The notes under the pieces are model-generated. The model did not search any database, was not told the DNA's origin, and was given only the letters and a program-made list of their open reading frames with translations. DNA of 64,000 nt, taken from NCBI GenBank assembly GCA_024803745.1, contig JANJXV010000013.1, positions 14,133,501-14,197,500 on the forward strand, written 5' to 3'. Numbering within the stretch: position 1 is the stretch's first letter; every line of letters starts with the position of its first letter. This document shows, one piece after another, positions 45,372-57,795 of the stretch. A program made the position numbers and the translations under genes. Origin of the DNA: Megascapheus bottae. Taxonomy: Eukaryota > Chordata > Mammalia > Rodentia > Geomyidae.

Positions 45372-45590
45372 GGGGCTGGGAGTTTGGCCTAATGGAGTTT
45401 GGCCTAGTGGTAGAGTACTTGCCTAACATTCACAAAGACCTGGTTCAATTCCTTGGTACCGCATACATAGAAAAAGCCGGAAGTGGTGCTGTGGCTCAAG
45501 TGGTAGAGCATTAGGCCTTATGAAAGCCTAAAGACAGTGCTCAGGCCCTACGTTCAAGCCCTAGGACTGGCAAAAAATAAAAATAAAAAT
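45372..45590 (+). mobile_element. IDL-Geo-type SINE with duplicated 5' end
   Basis: GGAGTTTGGCCTAATGGAGTTTGGCCTAGTGG contains a repeat of about 15 bases at the start. Both arms follow. Confidence 0.87.
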
Positions 45591-45642
45591 CCAAATCCTC
45601 TCTCAATACCATTGTTTACAGCTGCTCAAAGAGGCTACATTG

Positions 45643-45848
45643 CTGGGCTGAGAGTTTGGCCTAGTGGTAGAGTGCTTGCCTAGCATGCACAAAGACCCGG
45701 GTTCGATTCCTCAGTACCATATACACAGAAAAAAGCCAGAAGTGGTGCTGAGGCTCAAGTGGTAAAGCTCTAGCCTTAAAAAAGTCCAAGGACAGTGCTC
45801 AGGCCCTGAGCTCAAGCCCAGGACTGGCAAAAAAAAAAAAAAAAAAAA
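45643..45848 (+). mobile_element. IDL-Geo-type SINE
   Basis: Complete element with A-run of about 19. Confidence 0.9.
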
Positions 45849-45916
45849 GAGGCTACATTGCAAATTTGTCAGTTTGTCCATTTCACATAGAGACATGGGA
45901 GGCATGATAGTCCCCC

Positions 45917-45918
<2 letters not shown>

Positions 45919-45968
<50 letters not shown>

Positions 45969-45985
45969 ACACATACACACACACC
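45919..45985 (+). repeat. (CA)n microsatellite
   Basis: About 30 CA units with two CATA interruptions near the end. Confidence 0.98.
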
Positions 45986-46361
45986 TCCAAAAAGTAAAAA
46001 TACAGTTTTAAATCATGGATGAGTCCTCTGTAAAGCATCTAGTTTTATAAGGCCTGTGGACCAACTCGCTGCCGAATATGTTTAAAAGGTAATTCTGGCC
46101 AGCTTTGAGCCCTTCAGTATCTCCTAGACTGTGAGCTGTGTAAATTTGTGTATGTGATACTTCAGGGCTCAAGGAGTGTGATCCTTAGTTTCCTCATTTG
46201 TAAAGAGATTGATACCTCCAGACCGCCCACAGGGCATTAAACAATGCCACAATATTTTAAATCCGATCTACTTAGGAGATATTTTTTTCTCTCATTCTCT
46301 ATACCATTTTTTACAAAATGAACAGTTTTGTTAACATCACTAATAGACTTAATGATCCTTG

Positions 46362-46440
46362 AGGGCTAGAGGTGTGCTCAATAGTAGAGCATGTGCCCAG
46401 CACATTCAAGACCCCAAGTTCAAACCCACAGTACTGAAGA
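46362..46440 (+). mobile_element. ID-like monomer, diverged
   Basis: GTGTGCTCAATAGTAGAGCA ... AAGTTCAAACCCACAGTACTG is a single tRNA-like monomer with A- and B-box words. Confidence 0.55.
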
Positions 46441-47049
46441 GTGGGGGAGGGTGGTAAGGAAATAGTCCTTGAAAAGAAGCTTAATGTTATTATATGATGT
46501 CCTTATGAGGTAGGCTAGCCCGAAAGACTTGCAGCTACAGTGGTAGTGCCATCTCTGCCCTATTCTGTAGGATTAGCATTGGCCTCTGTTTACGTTTTCC
46601 TTGTTTTTATACTGGTGCCCATCCCTATGGATTGTTAGGAAGGCTAAGTGACGTTAATGACATAAAATGTTAAGCACCAATCTAAGCATGTAATAGGTAA
46701 TTTCATTTTCTATTCCTGTAGTTGTCATTAGCTCACTTTGTAAATACACAATGATTCCAGTGCAGAAAACCAAGCCCAAAGCTGTCCAGATCTAACCCAT
46801 GATCTTCCTGCCTCATCCTCTTCATTGATTCCTGGCCTGGGCCACCACGGTTGGAAAGTTATCCAAGTCTATGGTGCAAGTCTTCAGAAGAACTGGGGTG
46901 GAAAACCAAGTCACATGCTATCAATAAGCTCTAGAGTCTATATTTGTTATATACTTGGAGTCTGATAATTAAGCCTGCATGACATCATAATCTATGACTT
47001 AGTGTCTCATCTATAAACTGAGAATAATAGTACTTACCTCACAGACTTG

Positions 47050-47215
47050 TATTTGATCTAAGCTTTTAAAAATATTTTAATTGTTTGTTATTATAAAGGT
47101 GATATACAGAAGAGTTACAGTTACATAAGTCAGCTAAAAAGTATATTTCTGTTTGGACAGAGTCATCCCTTACCTTGTTCTCTCCCAGTTTTTTGTTCTT
47201 TTGTTTGGGGAAGTG
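47050..47215 (-). mobile_element. L1-type 3' end, reverse
   Basis: TTTTAATTGTTTGTTATTATAA, GGTGATATACAGAAGAG and TTTGGACAGAGTCATCCC match the copy at 18117. A nest of SINEs follows directly. Confidence 0.65.
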
Positions 47216-47218
47216 GGT

Positions 47219-47783
47219 TTTGTTTTTGCCAGTTTTGGGGCTTGAACTCAGGGTCTGAGCACTGTCCCTGAGCTTCTTTTGCTCAAGGCTAGCACTCTAC
47301 CACTTGAGCCAGTACTAGGGCTTGAACTCAGAGCCTGAGCACCGTCCCTGGGACTTTTTTTGCCAGTCTTGAGCCTTGAACTCAGGGCCTGAGCACTGTC
47401 CTTGGACTTTCTCAAGGTTAGAGCTCTACCACTTGAGCCTCAGCACCACTTCCAGCTTTTTTCTATGTATGTGGTATTGAGGAATTGAACCCTGGTCTTC
47501 GTGCATGCTAGGCAAGCACTCTACCACTAGGCCAAACTCCTGGCCTCCTTAGGCTTTTTCTCAAGACTAGAGCTCTACCACTTGAGCCAAAGCACCACTC
47601 CCAGCTTTTTTTCTATGTATGTGATACTGAGGAATCAAACCTGGGTCTTCGTACATGCTAGGCAAGGACTCTACCACTAGCCATGCTCCAGCCCCCCAGC
47701 TTTTTCTATTTATGTAATACTGAGAAATTTGCTTCATACATGCAAAGCAAGCACTCTACCACTAAGCCATATTCCCAGCCCCT
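47219..47783 (-). mobile_element. Three IDL-Geo-type SINEs nested in one another
   Basis: The outer element is split into 47219-47310 and about 47698-47783. The middle one is split into 47311-47356 and about 47549-47695. The inner one, 47355-47548, is whole. All are in reverse orientation, and the broken halves meet in the correct order (Geo arm halves first, linker and IDL halves last). Confidence 0.8.
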
Positions 47784-47981
47784 CTCCAACTTTTGATCTA
47801 AGGTTTTTATAGAAGGGGTGAGGAGCCTTTTCTCTGTCAAGGGCCATATGAATATTTCTAACATCATTTACAAGCCATACGAAATTATTAATATAGACAT
47901 ATGACCAGAAGTAACTTGCAAGAAGTATACACATCTAACTCATCATGTACTAAAGGATGTCATTATTTATTTATTTATTTA

Positions 47982-48166
47982 TGCCAGTCCTGGTTTGAAC
48001 TCAGGGCCAGAGCACTGTCCTTGGGCCTTCTCAAGGCTAGTGCTCTACCACTTGAGCCACAGCACCACTTCTGGCTTTTTCTGTGTATGTGGTACCGAGG
48101 AATCAAACCTGGGTCTTTTGTGTTCATGCTAGTTGAGCACTCTACCACTAGGCCAAACTCCCAGCT
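47982..48166 (-). mobile_element. IDL-Geo-type SINE
   Basis: (ATTT)n tail, GCCAGTCCTGGTTTGAACTC through GGCCAAACTCCCAGC. Confidence 0.88.
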
Positions 48167-49345
48167 GCACTCCATACTTTTCATGCCCATCTTTTATACT
48201 GTTGCAGAAGCCTAGGTGTCTCATGGCTGAGCTGTGGAAGGATTCTCTAGAAATGCTGGTGGAGGCCCCATGCACTGATAGCAGTGCATTCCATCATGTG
48301 ACCACTTTAATCTAAGTCCTTTCTCACCTCTTGGGTTAGATCTCTCCACATTCCCCAAGAGCGTGGTGTTGCCAGGAAATATAGACAGCATGCTCAAAGC
48401 TACAAGGCAGTGGCAGAATTGAGACTAAAAGTCAAGCTCCCTGGCTCCCTGCCCAAGCTCTTCCTACTTGCCTACCTCGGGTACAGAGTGACAGGACAGA
48501 AAACTAAAAGTACATCTCTGAGTGCCTTTTGATACAGCCCTACATTTCATACATAAATGTATGCCTTCCTCGGAGGGTCTTAGTGACATGTAATACACAG
48601 CTCTTGGGAGCAACAGGATTCAGCAAAGTATCTCTCAGTTGGTAGCATGTGCCATATAAGAGGAAACCCAGGCTGCTGGATAGGCAGGGCACCTGTGAAT
48701 ACCTTCATAGTCCTGAAACTAACTCTCTATGACAAGGAAGGCGCATTAGCATGTCACTTCCCTGGAAATCACCCTAAAACCCAGTGGGGAAGAGAGGAGA
48801 GGGCCACATTATAAATAAATCTTTAACTAAAATTTAAGTGGAAGGAAGAAACCAAATAAATAAGCAAGCTAAAGCACAGGGATGTTTGTCCCGCACAGAC
48901 TGGCAAAGTTGAGGGCACTTGCCAAGCCCTCACTGCTATCCACAATGCTAGTGCTGACTTTGCCCATGATTGCCACCTCTCAGGATAAGATGCTTTATGA
49001 ACAAGAACCAAGTAGTTCATGGTTGTACCCTGGCACACACAGAAAGTTCTCAAAAAGTGTGGAGTGATCTGACCAGTAAAAGGCTGCCTGAAGGATGGAA
49101 TACCTGAATCAGATACAGAAGAGCAGATATAATTTACTTCATTACAGTTGAGAATGAGGGAATTTATGGGGGGAGTAGATGAGTGGGCGGAAAAGAAGCA
49201 AGGACCAGGAAAAATGTATCATGAGATTTGATATAAGATTGATGTGGCCCAAAGGCCTTGGCAGGAATAGTGAGGTGTTCTGTTTTGTGTCCTTTCTTTA
49301 TCTCGTACCTCCACACACACTTGTACCCTGCTTGTTTCTAAACAG

Positions 49346-49390
49346 GGCTTCATCCGACTGGACATGTCTGAGTTCCAGGAACGACACGAG
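49346..49390 (+). CDS. CLPB: CLPB microexon-sized exon (residues 116-130)
   Basis: This 45-base exon lies between AAACAG and GTAAGA and reads GFIRLDMSEFQERHE in phase 0 at both ends. F-I-R-L-D-M-S-E-F corresponds to the strand and start of the helix just before the pore loop in Hsp100 proteins (compare the D-M-S-E-Y/F box of ClpA/ClpB). It is the shortest coding exon in the window and skipping it would be in frame. Confidence 0.97.
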
Positions 49391-49701
49391 GTAAGAGACT
49401 ATTCTCAGGAATTATGGTGTTAAGCTCCTATCAACATAACCACCTTAGTGTTCTGTAGGACTTGGGATTCTGATAATTGCAGTAGCCCTGAGATTTGTCC
49501 TGGGAGGAGAAGGAAGAACCCAGAGTCATGCAGCAGGGTTTCTGACATGCGTTGCATAGAATTTACTCTGGAGTCTAGATGAAGAATAGCTGTCTGCCTT
49601 CCCATGAAGAAATGGCAGGATTTCTGCACACCAAGAAGGAAACAGCCAGAGTCCTTTTGATACTGGCAGGCTTCATGGCTTATAAAGCCATCTCTGTATA
49701 G

Positions 49702-50046
<345 letters not shown>

Positions 50047-50165
50047 TGAGGATCAAGTACACAGCTATGGAGCCACATCCAACCCTACCCTTGAGCTTCT
50101 GTTTAGGAGACATGATCATAGCTTTGAACTTTATATGCCGTACACTTCTAAGAAATGTATCTATA

Positions 50166-50375
50166 GGCCAGGAATTTGGCCTAGTGGTAGAGTGCTTGCC
50201 TAGCATGTATGACCACCCAGGTTTGATTCCTCGGTACCACATATATAGAAAAAAGCCAGAAATGTTGCTGTGGCTCAAGTGGTAGAGCTCTAGCCTTGAA
50301 AAAACCCAAGGACAGTCAGTGCTCAAGCCCTGAGCCCAAGCCCAGTCCTGGCAAAAAAAAAAAAAAAAAAAGAAG
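50166..50375 (+). mobile_element. IDL-Geo-type SINE
   Basis: Both arms and an A-run of about 19, followed by an AAG-rich run. Confidence 0.9.
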
Positions 50376-50747
50376 AAGAAAGAAAAGGAAAAAAGAAATG
50401 TAAGAAGTGTACTAAATATATCTATACCATTCCATTGTCCAAAATCCCACTAAAGGAATGAGATAGTTACTGCTCCCATCTAACATGTGGACACTTAAGT
50501 TAAATGAAGCAAGAGTAGTAATTCGCATGTGGTAACATAGCTGAGAAGGCAAAATTGAGGATTCTAACCCAAGGAGCTCTTTCTAGAGCCCATAGCTTAA
50601 ATGATTGCCACATAACAAGGGCCAAAGAGCAAGGCCAGTCTACAAAGAAGCACACAAAATGAGCAAACTAAAGAGTCTTCAGGTGACGAGACCTGGTCTA
50701 AAGCAGGGTTGTGATCTGGAGAGAGCTCTTAGAAGATTGCCTATTAG

Positions 50748-51138
50748 GGCTGGGAATGTAACTTAATATAGAGTGCTTGCCTAGCACGCATAAAGCCCTG
50801 GATTCAATTCCTCAGTACCACATAAAGGCCAAAGGTAGTACTGGTAGAGTGTTACCCTTGAGCAAAAGAAGTTCAAGGACGGCCAGGAGTTTGGCCTAAT
50901 GGTAGATTGCTTGCCTAGCATGCACGAAGACCCGGGTTCAATTCCTCAGTACCACATACATAGAAAAAAGCTGGAAATGGTGCTGAGGCTCAAGTGGTAG
51001 AGCTTTAGCCTTGAGAAAGTCCAAGGACAGTGCTCAGGCCCTGAGCTTAAGCCCAGGACTGGCAAAAAAAAAAAAAAAAAAGTTCAGGGACATTGCCCAG
51101 GCCCTGAGTTCAAGCCCCCAGGACTGGCCAAAAAAAAA
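50748..51138 (+). mobile_element. IDL-Geo-type SINE split by a younger copy
   Basis: The outer element occupies 50748-50880 and 51080-51138; the inner one occupies 50881-51079. The target-site duplication AAGTTCAAGGAC (50869-50880) / AAGTTCAGGGAC (51080-51091), in the outer right arm, flanks the inner copy. Confidence 0.9.
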
Positions 51139-51419
51139 AAGATACATATATATATATATGAAATATATATTTATTATATGATTACCTGTGAGAAGAAGGA
51201 GGAGCCAGATATGAACAAGTGATTCTGAGTGGACTAATTAGTGTCTGGACAACTGCTGCCATCTGCTGAGGCAGGTATCATGGGCAGCCGATTGGTAAGG
51301 AAGGAGGCCCTGAGGTTTGGGATTGCTCAAAGTTACTGATGGAGATGCTTGAGTTGCATCCATTTATGGTGTCTGAAAGAAGCATCTGACTGAAAGTCAC
51401 AGTTCAATTCAAGAAGGTA

Positions 51420-51510
51420 AATAGAGGTGTGGTTCAAGCGGGAGAGAGCTAGCCTTGAGCAAAAAGGACAATTCCCAAGCCTGAGTTCAGACCCCAGTAC
51501 TAGCACTGTG
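51420..51510 (+). mobile_element. Geo right-arm monomer
   Basis: GTGTGGTTCAAGCGGGAGAG ... GAGTTCAGACCCCAGTACTAGC is a solitary right arm. Confidence 0.65.
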
Positions 51511-53138
51511 TACAAGAGAGAGTTACATGTGCAAAGGAAGGATTGCTTGGCACTAATCAGGGAATGTTTGAAGAAGAAATCCTACAGAGGTGAAGACAAT
51601 ACTCAGCTAATTTACTTATTCACGGGCACTGTGTCGAGCAGAGGGTCCACGGACAAAACAAACACAGCCCTGCCTTTACCTCACAGATGAATGGAGCAGA
51701 CCAGCAGCTAGAAAGTAGTTCCATCTTCTGGAGTAGCTACTGTAACTCAGACATGAAGCAATGCATTCCCATGCATGAAGTCCCTGGGCCCTGACCTCAC
51801 CACACACAGCACAGAGGCTGGGTTACTTCCAAGCAATTCCAAGAGCCCAAGAAGCACTAAGAAAAGACAGGCTCTTGGGAGCCCCCCATCTCCTTTCCCT
51901 TTATTCATACATAAGGAAGTATAGAAGTGAGGAAGTAGCCCCCTACCCTAGATGTCTACACTTATCACTGGTGGAAGGAGGGAGAGGGACATGTTAATTG
52001 CCAAGGAAACTAGGAAAGAGAGACAGGCACTCAAAGTCATCCTTTGGGTCAGTTGTGCACTGCACCTGCTCCCCTCATCCACCTGGGACTCATCCTGCAG
52101 CCCAGTTATGAGCAGAGCTTTGATCTTGTAGAATGAAATTGCTGCTAAGTTATTGCTCTGGCCAAGATGACAGTGTGTGAACTCAGTCCTTGGGGATCAC
52201 AGTGTGGACTCACACTGTGTCATATGCCCATGCCTGGGCATATCACACAGGCACCCAGACAAGGCCCCAAATTAGACCTGCTCCAGTGAGTTCTGTCATG
52301 GGAGAGCATGTAAGCAGGGGTGAGAGTGGAGAGCTGGGGCCAAAAGCTCAAGGTATCTACTTGCACCCTGCCTCCCCTTTTATCACTTCAAGGCAGGGAG
52401 AGACGGGCTAGAGGCACTGGTAAAGCAGGGCTAGAAAACATGCCCAGTGCCCAGTAGCTACTCTCCCTCCTTGCCCACCCATGAGGCAGAGCTGGGTTTG
52501 TCAATGCATGGTCTGTCGATGGCAGGGCTGACCCAGAGTCAGGCCCATGCCAGCCAGGAAGGAGGAGGTCTGAGAGGATGGTAAGAGACTGAATGCGGCC
52601 CAGATAGGGCAATAATTCTCAGTGGTATACAGAGTATGTTCTCTGGCTCTGCCCATGTCCCAGGCAACCCAGCAAGGTTCTCTCTTTTACCCTCCCAAAG
52701 TCTGCAAAGGATACAGACTGAATTTAGCCCAATTCTGAGAAAATATTGGGCATAAGGCACCACTAGGATGCCCTCTGTAGCCTGGTACAGCGGGAAGGGT
52801 ATGACTCTGGGACCAGTCAGAGACCTGAACAAAGCACTAGTTTCTTTGTGAAGGGCATAAGTGCATGTATCTCTGAGGTGCCTGTTAAGGATTCAGACCC
52901 TCAGCAGGTTAGTGTTAGGCACCTCTCTATACCCAATCCTGTGTCAGATCAGTGATGGGCATCCCCAGCCTCTGCCCTGGAGAAGCTCCCTTCTAGTAGA
53001 TAGGGTACATGGAAAGCACAGGCAGAGCACTGCCCTGACGGCAGAAGTGTCCTGCTTAGCACTTTCTGTTGTAGTGTATTCAGTACCACTGGATAGCAGT
53101 AATTCAAGATTTGCTGACTATTCAAGGCTCCATACACT

Positions 53139-53248
53139 TTTTTTTTTTTTTTGCCAGTCCTGGGCTTAAGTATGTGGTACCAAGTACTTGAACCCGGGTC
53201 TTTGTGCATGCTAGGCAAACACTCTATCACTAGGCTAAACTCCTGGCA
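53139..53248 (-). mobile_element. IDL-Geo-type SINE, right arm deleted
   Basis: TTGCCAGTCCTGGGCTTAAG passes straight to TATGTGGTACCAAG and the IDL arm. Confidence 0.85.
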
Positions 53249-53274
53249 AGGCTCTATACTCTTGACCCCATTGA

Positions 53275-53730
53275 TTCCAGTCCTGGGGCTTGAACTCAGG
53301 GCCTAGGTACTATCCCTGAGCTGCTTCTTCTTTTTTTTTTTTTTTTTTTTTTTTTTTGCCAGTCCTGGGCTTGGGCTCAGGGCCTGAGCACTGTCCTTGG
53401 ACTTTCTCAAGGCTAGAGCTCTACCACTTGAGCCTCAGCACCACTTCCGGCTCTTTTCTATGTATGTGGTACCAAGGAATCGAACCGGGTCTTCGTGCAT
53501 GCTAGGCAAGCACTATAACCACTAGGCCAAACTCCCGGCCCCCCTGAGCTTCTTTTGCTCAAGGCTAGCCATTCTACCACTTGAGCCACAACTCTCCTTC
53601 TGTTGTTGTTGTTTTGTTTTTTTGGGGGGGGGGTAGTTTATTGCTTGGGCTGGCTTTAAACCATGATCCTCATATCTCAGCCTCCTGAGTAGCTAGGGTT
53701 ACAAACAGGAGCTACCAGCACCTAGCCAAA
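53275..53730 (-). mobile_element. B1-Geo SINE split by a younger IDL-Geo SINE
   Basis: The inner IDL-Geo copy (53330-53542) has a 26-base T-run and few changes. It is flanked by the target duplication CCTGAGCTGCTTCTT (53315-53329) / CCTGAGCTTCTTTT (53543-53556), in the outer Geo arm. The outer B1 arm ends near 53730. Confidence 0.88.
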
Positions 53731-54438
53731 ATGTTATACTTGTATAATTCTTCTGTCTTTTCTCTCTGCTATGTGTTCCCTTTCTCCTTGGTGTTCCTGT
53801 CCACACTGTAGGTAGATGCCTTTTCCTGGGTCTTGTCTAGAAAGGAGTAAACATTCCAAGGAAACTTCCCTAGTTCTGGTTCAAGGAAGAACCTGACTTC
53901 ATCCCTGTCAGAATAGATAATGGCTTCAAGCTACAGTTTATTCCATGTCATCTGCTGAAGTAATAACCGCTCTGGCCATTAGCACCATACTTCCTGAAGC
54001 TCTTTTACCAGTGCAAGCACATCTGGTCCTCAGAATCACCCTCTAATGCATTCTCCCTCTGAGCTACTGCAGAAAACAGCTTTCCTTCATCATCACTGGC
54101 ATTGCACATTACTTGGGTCTCACTTCCCCTCTAGATTAGAACTGTGATGAAGGCTTAAGTGATAACCACTACCCAACCTAGAGTCCCACCTGGTGTGAGC
54201 CTTCAAGACAGTGTCTTGGATAAGGCCTCAGCCTGTCCTTTGGACACCAGATCATGTGTATCCTGAGATAGTACCAAGTACAGGTGCTGTCCTCATGTGG
54301 AGGCCTCTGTCAGTGGAATTGTTGTATCCAGGATGCATCCTGTGCCCAGGGGCAACAGTATAGAAGAAGGATTTGGGGATTTGTCCTGAAAGATATGTAT
54401 ACCACCTGTGCTGAGCCTGCCTACCCACAGCTCCCTGA

Positions 54439-54639
<201 letters not shown>

Positions 54640-55200
54640 TGAGCCACCAGCACTCCTGAGGGCAGAGATGTCATTAGTGTCTTGGGCCCATGTGAGGTCC
54701 TAGAGCAGATGCTAGGCACCATACCATAGAGCGAGGGAACAGCCAAATGTTCCCCGCTTCGCAGGAAGAGAGTACACATCCTTTGCACAGACCTGCTGGA
54801 TGACAGAGCCACCCAAGTTTCTCCTAAGAGACTCTGAGGGCATGGAAGGTCAGAAACTGCTTTTGAGCAGGGGGCTGACTTCCTATGTATATGGGCCGAG
54901 GAAAATGGATCACATAGAAGCTATGTCTGCCCCCTTTCTGCTCAGAATGAGCCCTTGCAGCCTTTTTCCTGCCAGGTTTGACTCTTCTCCCTATGAACCC
55001 CAGCACCTGGCTGAGGAACTCCAGGTTTGTGACACATAGAGAGCTGAAAGGACCCAGTAGTAAAGGAGTTAAGAAGCCAAGGCCCAGAGAACCTTAGATC
55101 CCAACAGGACTGGAGCTCAGGCTTTCTCTATGGGTGGAGTAAAGCCATAGGCACAGCTTCTGGTGCATGAAGAAAGCAGTTCACGGTTCCTTCTCTGCAG

Positions 55201-55274
55201 GGGATGTCCAGATGAGTGACAAGATCACCATCTCAAAGAACTTCAAGGAGAATGTGATCCGCCCCATCCTAAAA
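55201..55274 (+). CDS. CLPB: CLPB exon (residues 238-261)
   Basis: This 74-base exon starts directly after TCTCTGCAG and ends before GTAAGA. The first two bases complete Gly237, and the rest reads [20 protein letters not shown] followed by PILK, ending in phase 0. It lies between sensor 1 and the arginine finger, in a segment that is specific to the CLPB family rather than general Hsp100. The next intron is only 102 bases and contains no stop in this frame (see findings). Confidence 0.97.
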
Positions 55275-55376
55275 GTAAGAGTCTTTCTTGCTGAGAACTT
55301 AGCCATTAGGATCCGGCAGTTTCCCTCCTTACCTCCCCACTCACTGAGCTCACCTCACCCTAATCTGGCCTTGCAG
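55275..55376 (+). other. CLPB: CLPB 102-base intron, open in frame
   Basis: The intron runs from GTAAGA to TTGCAG, is phase 0 and is exactly 34 codons long. No stop codon occurs in the CLPB frame across it, so unspliced RNA would be read as exon, 34 extra residues, exon. The 34 residues begin [20 protein letters not shown] and end SPHPNLALQ. This is seen directly in the sequence; whether it is used is unknown. Confidence 0.95.
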
Positions 55377-55496
55377 GCACACTTCCGGAGAGATGAGTTT
55401 CTAGGGAGGATCAATGAGATCGTCTACTTCCTCCCCTTCTGCCACTCAGAGCTCATCCAGCTAGTCAACAAGGAACTGAACTTCTGGGCCAAGAGA
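55377..55496 (+). CDS. CLPB: CLPB exon: arginine finger region (residues 262-301)
   Basis: This 120-base exon lies between CTTGCAG and GTAAGA. It reads [20 protein letters not shown] then [20 protein letters not shown], in phase 0 at both ends. F-L-G-R-I-N-E-I-V corresponds to the F-L-N-R-I-D-E-I box of Clp ATPases, whose Arg (Arg272 here) reaches the ATP of the neighbouring subunit. The second half begins the helical C-terminal lid. Confidence 0.98.
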
Positions 55497-55708
55497 GTAA
55501 GAAGGGACTGCCTGTGGGTAGGGCCGGGGCACACGTCCACCAGAATTCTGGATTGGAAACGATCCTTCAAGAAGGTGGACCCCCCCCCCACCATGAGGTT
55601 GGGGACACTGCCCCAGCAGCTCATAGGCCCAGGCCTCAGGCCAATATGGTAAGAGATGGAACATGCACTGGGCCCCATGCAAACAGGCTTCTCTCTAACC
55701 TGTCTTAG

Positions 55709-55915
<207 letters not shown>

Positions 55916-55996
55916 TGAAACTGTCTCCCTTTTCAGAATCAAAAATACAAGGTGGTCAACTAAAAAAGCACTGTATGGAAAGTAACCCAAGTGTGA

Positions 55997-56428
<432 letters not shown>

Positions 56429-56490
56429 CTTCCACCTGCCTGTGTGTGCCCTGAACACCCAATAAAGGCCCCTCGCTGTGGCATGGCAAC
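56429..56490 (+). terminator. CLPB: CLPB 3' UTR with poly(A) signal AATAAA at 56461-56466
   Basis: A canonical AATAAA begins 33 bases after the stop codon, so the 3' UTR is only about 45-60 bases. A GT/CT-rich stretch downstream (around 56500-56515) could be the cleavage-factor element. No equally placed alternative signal was seen in the next few hundred bases. The cleavage position is inferred. Confidence 0.88.
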
Positions 56491-57423
56491 TGACCTCCCT
56501 TCCCCTGTGCCTCTCCCTAAGCCTTGCTACCCTCCTCACAGCCCCAGCAGAACAGGTCTCACTTCTCCTATCATGGTTGTGGGTCCACTGGTTAGCAGCC
56601 CCAGTCTCCAGGTGAGAAGCTACCTCCTGTCTCTCCAGGCAAGAAACAGCAAGGTCCCTGAATCCACTAGAACTTTGCCATGTTCCCAGATGCTCTGTAC
56701 AGCAGCTAGGATGAGATCCAACTGGAAGAAGACAGGGAACCAGCCCAGGATATACCATCCTCCACTGGTGCTCGTGTAGTGTAGGACCCAGGATGTCCTG
56801 GGCGTGGGGGAGTGGAATGCAGAGTTCTCCCATTTTATTGTCTTCAGTTACCTCTTTTCTGTACCCTAGCATTCTGAGGCAAAGGAGCCCACAGAACTCC
56901 AGCCCTGAGATGAGGCAAACATAGAGCACATACCTGTGCTGCCCAACTAGGTTGTTATCTCATGCTGCTGTTTCTAGACAGCAGTCCCACAAGATGCTGT
57001 AAGCTCAACTTCCAGGAGCTGTCAGGGTGGGGTGGGGTGTGGGGGAGGGGGGTCAGTAGATCAGGATTGGTACAGCTATCAAGCTGCCTCAGTCCTGTCT
57101 TAGTCAAGCTAAGGGAGCCACTTTACATAGTCTATGTTAGTGGGTTTGGACAGCATGGTCCATGAGGAAGGCAGGTCACAGCAAGGCCTGGTGCAGTTAC
57201 CTCACCTAACCACTCCATTCACCACTCTGTGGTGTTAGCTAGTCTTTCAGAAAGCAGTGCATGGTAGGGGGCGGAGGGGAACCCGTGCCTTGTGTGATGG
57301 AAGAACGTCTGAGCAAGGTCAAGGCAATCAGAATTCAGAATGTGGCCTTTAGTTAGCCAGCTCTCACTGCCTGAGAGACTGCTGTACTGTTCTTGACTTT
57401 TTTGGTTTAAAATCATTTTAAAC

Positions 57424-57560
57424 AGGTGAGTGTGACTGAGGTGTTAGAATACCAGCCTTGAGCCAAAAAGCCAGCCAAAAGAGCATTTGAGGCCCTGCCT
57501 GAGTTTATGCCCCAGTTCTAGCGCGCACACACAAATACACATACACACAAACACAATAGA
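57424..57560 (+). repeat. Geo right-arm monomer plus CA-rich run
   Basis: CAGCCTTGAGCCAAAAAGCC and CCTGAGTTTATGCCCCAG are a decayed right arm. A run of CACACA/ATACACA follows. Confidence 0.6.
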
Positions 57561-57795
57561 CACCAAACATGATGGCTCACACCTGTAATCCTAGCTACTC
57601 AGGAGGCCGAGATCTGAGGATTGCAGTTCAAAACCAGCCCAGGCACAAAAGTCTGTGAGACTCTTACCCCCAGTTAACCACTAGAAAACCAAAAGTGGCA
57701 CTGTGGCTCAAAGGTAGCCTTGAGCTGAAGATCTCAGGGACAGCACCCAAGCCCAAAGTTGAAGCCCCATGACTGACAAAAAAGAAAAAAAAGGA
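57561..57795 (+). mobile_element. B1-Geo composite SINE
   Basis: GATGGCTCACACCTGTAATCC through GAAGCCCCATGACTGAC plus A-run. Confidence 0.9.

Larger units (their letters stand above)
43385..49345 (+). other. CLPB: CLPB intron, 5,961 bases, phase 0
   Basis: The intron contains MIR-like sequence (43510-43700), a candidate regulatory block (44430-44690), adjacent SINEs at 45.2-45.85 kb, a CA repeat, an L1-type 3' end with a triple SINE nest (47.05-47.78 kb) and one more SINE. The stretches 43700-44390, 46450-47040 and 48170-49340 are unique sequence with no recognised feature. Confidence 0.85.

Noticed and set aside
45643..45720. Possible tRNA gene (A box and B box words)
   Set aside because: These words occur in every left arm of the local SINE family with the linker and right arm attached, so they are SINE promoters rather than tRNA genes.
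55167..55652. Single-exon reading of 161 residues
   Set aside because: It is two CLPB exons read through the 102-base intron and on into the next intron. Kept only as the intron-retention finding.
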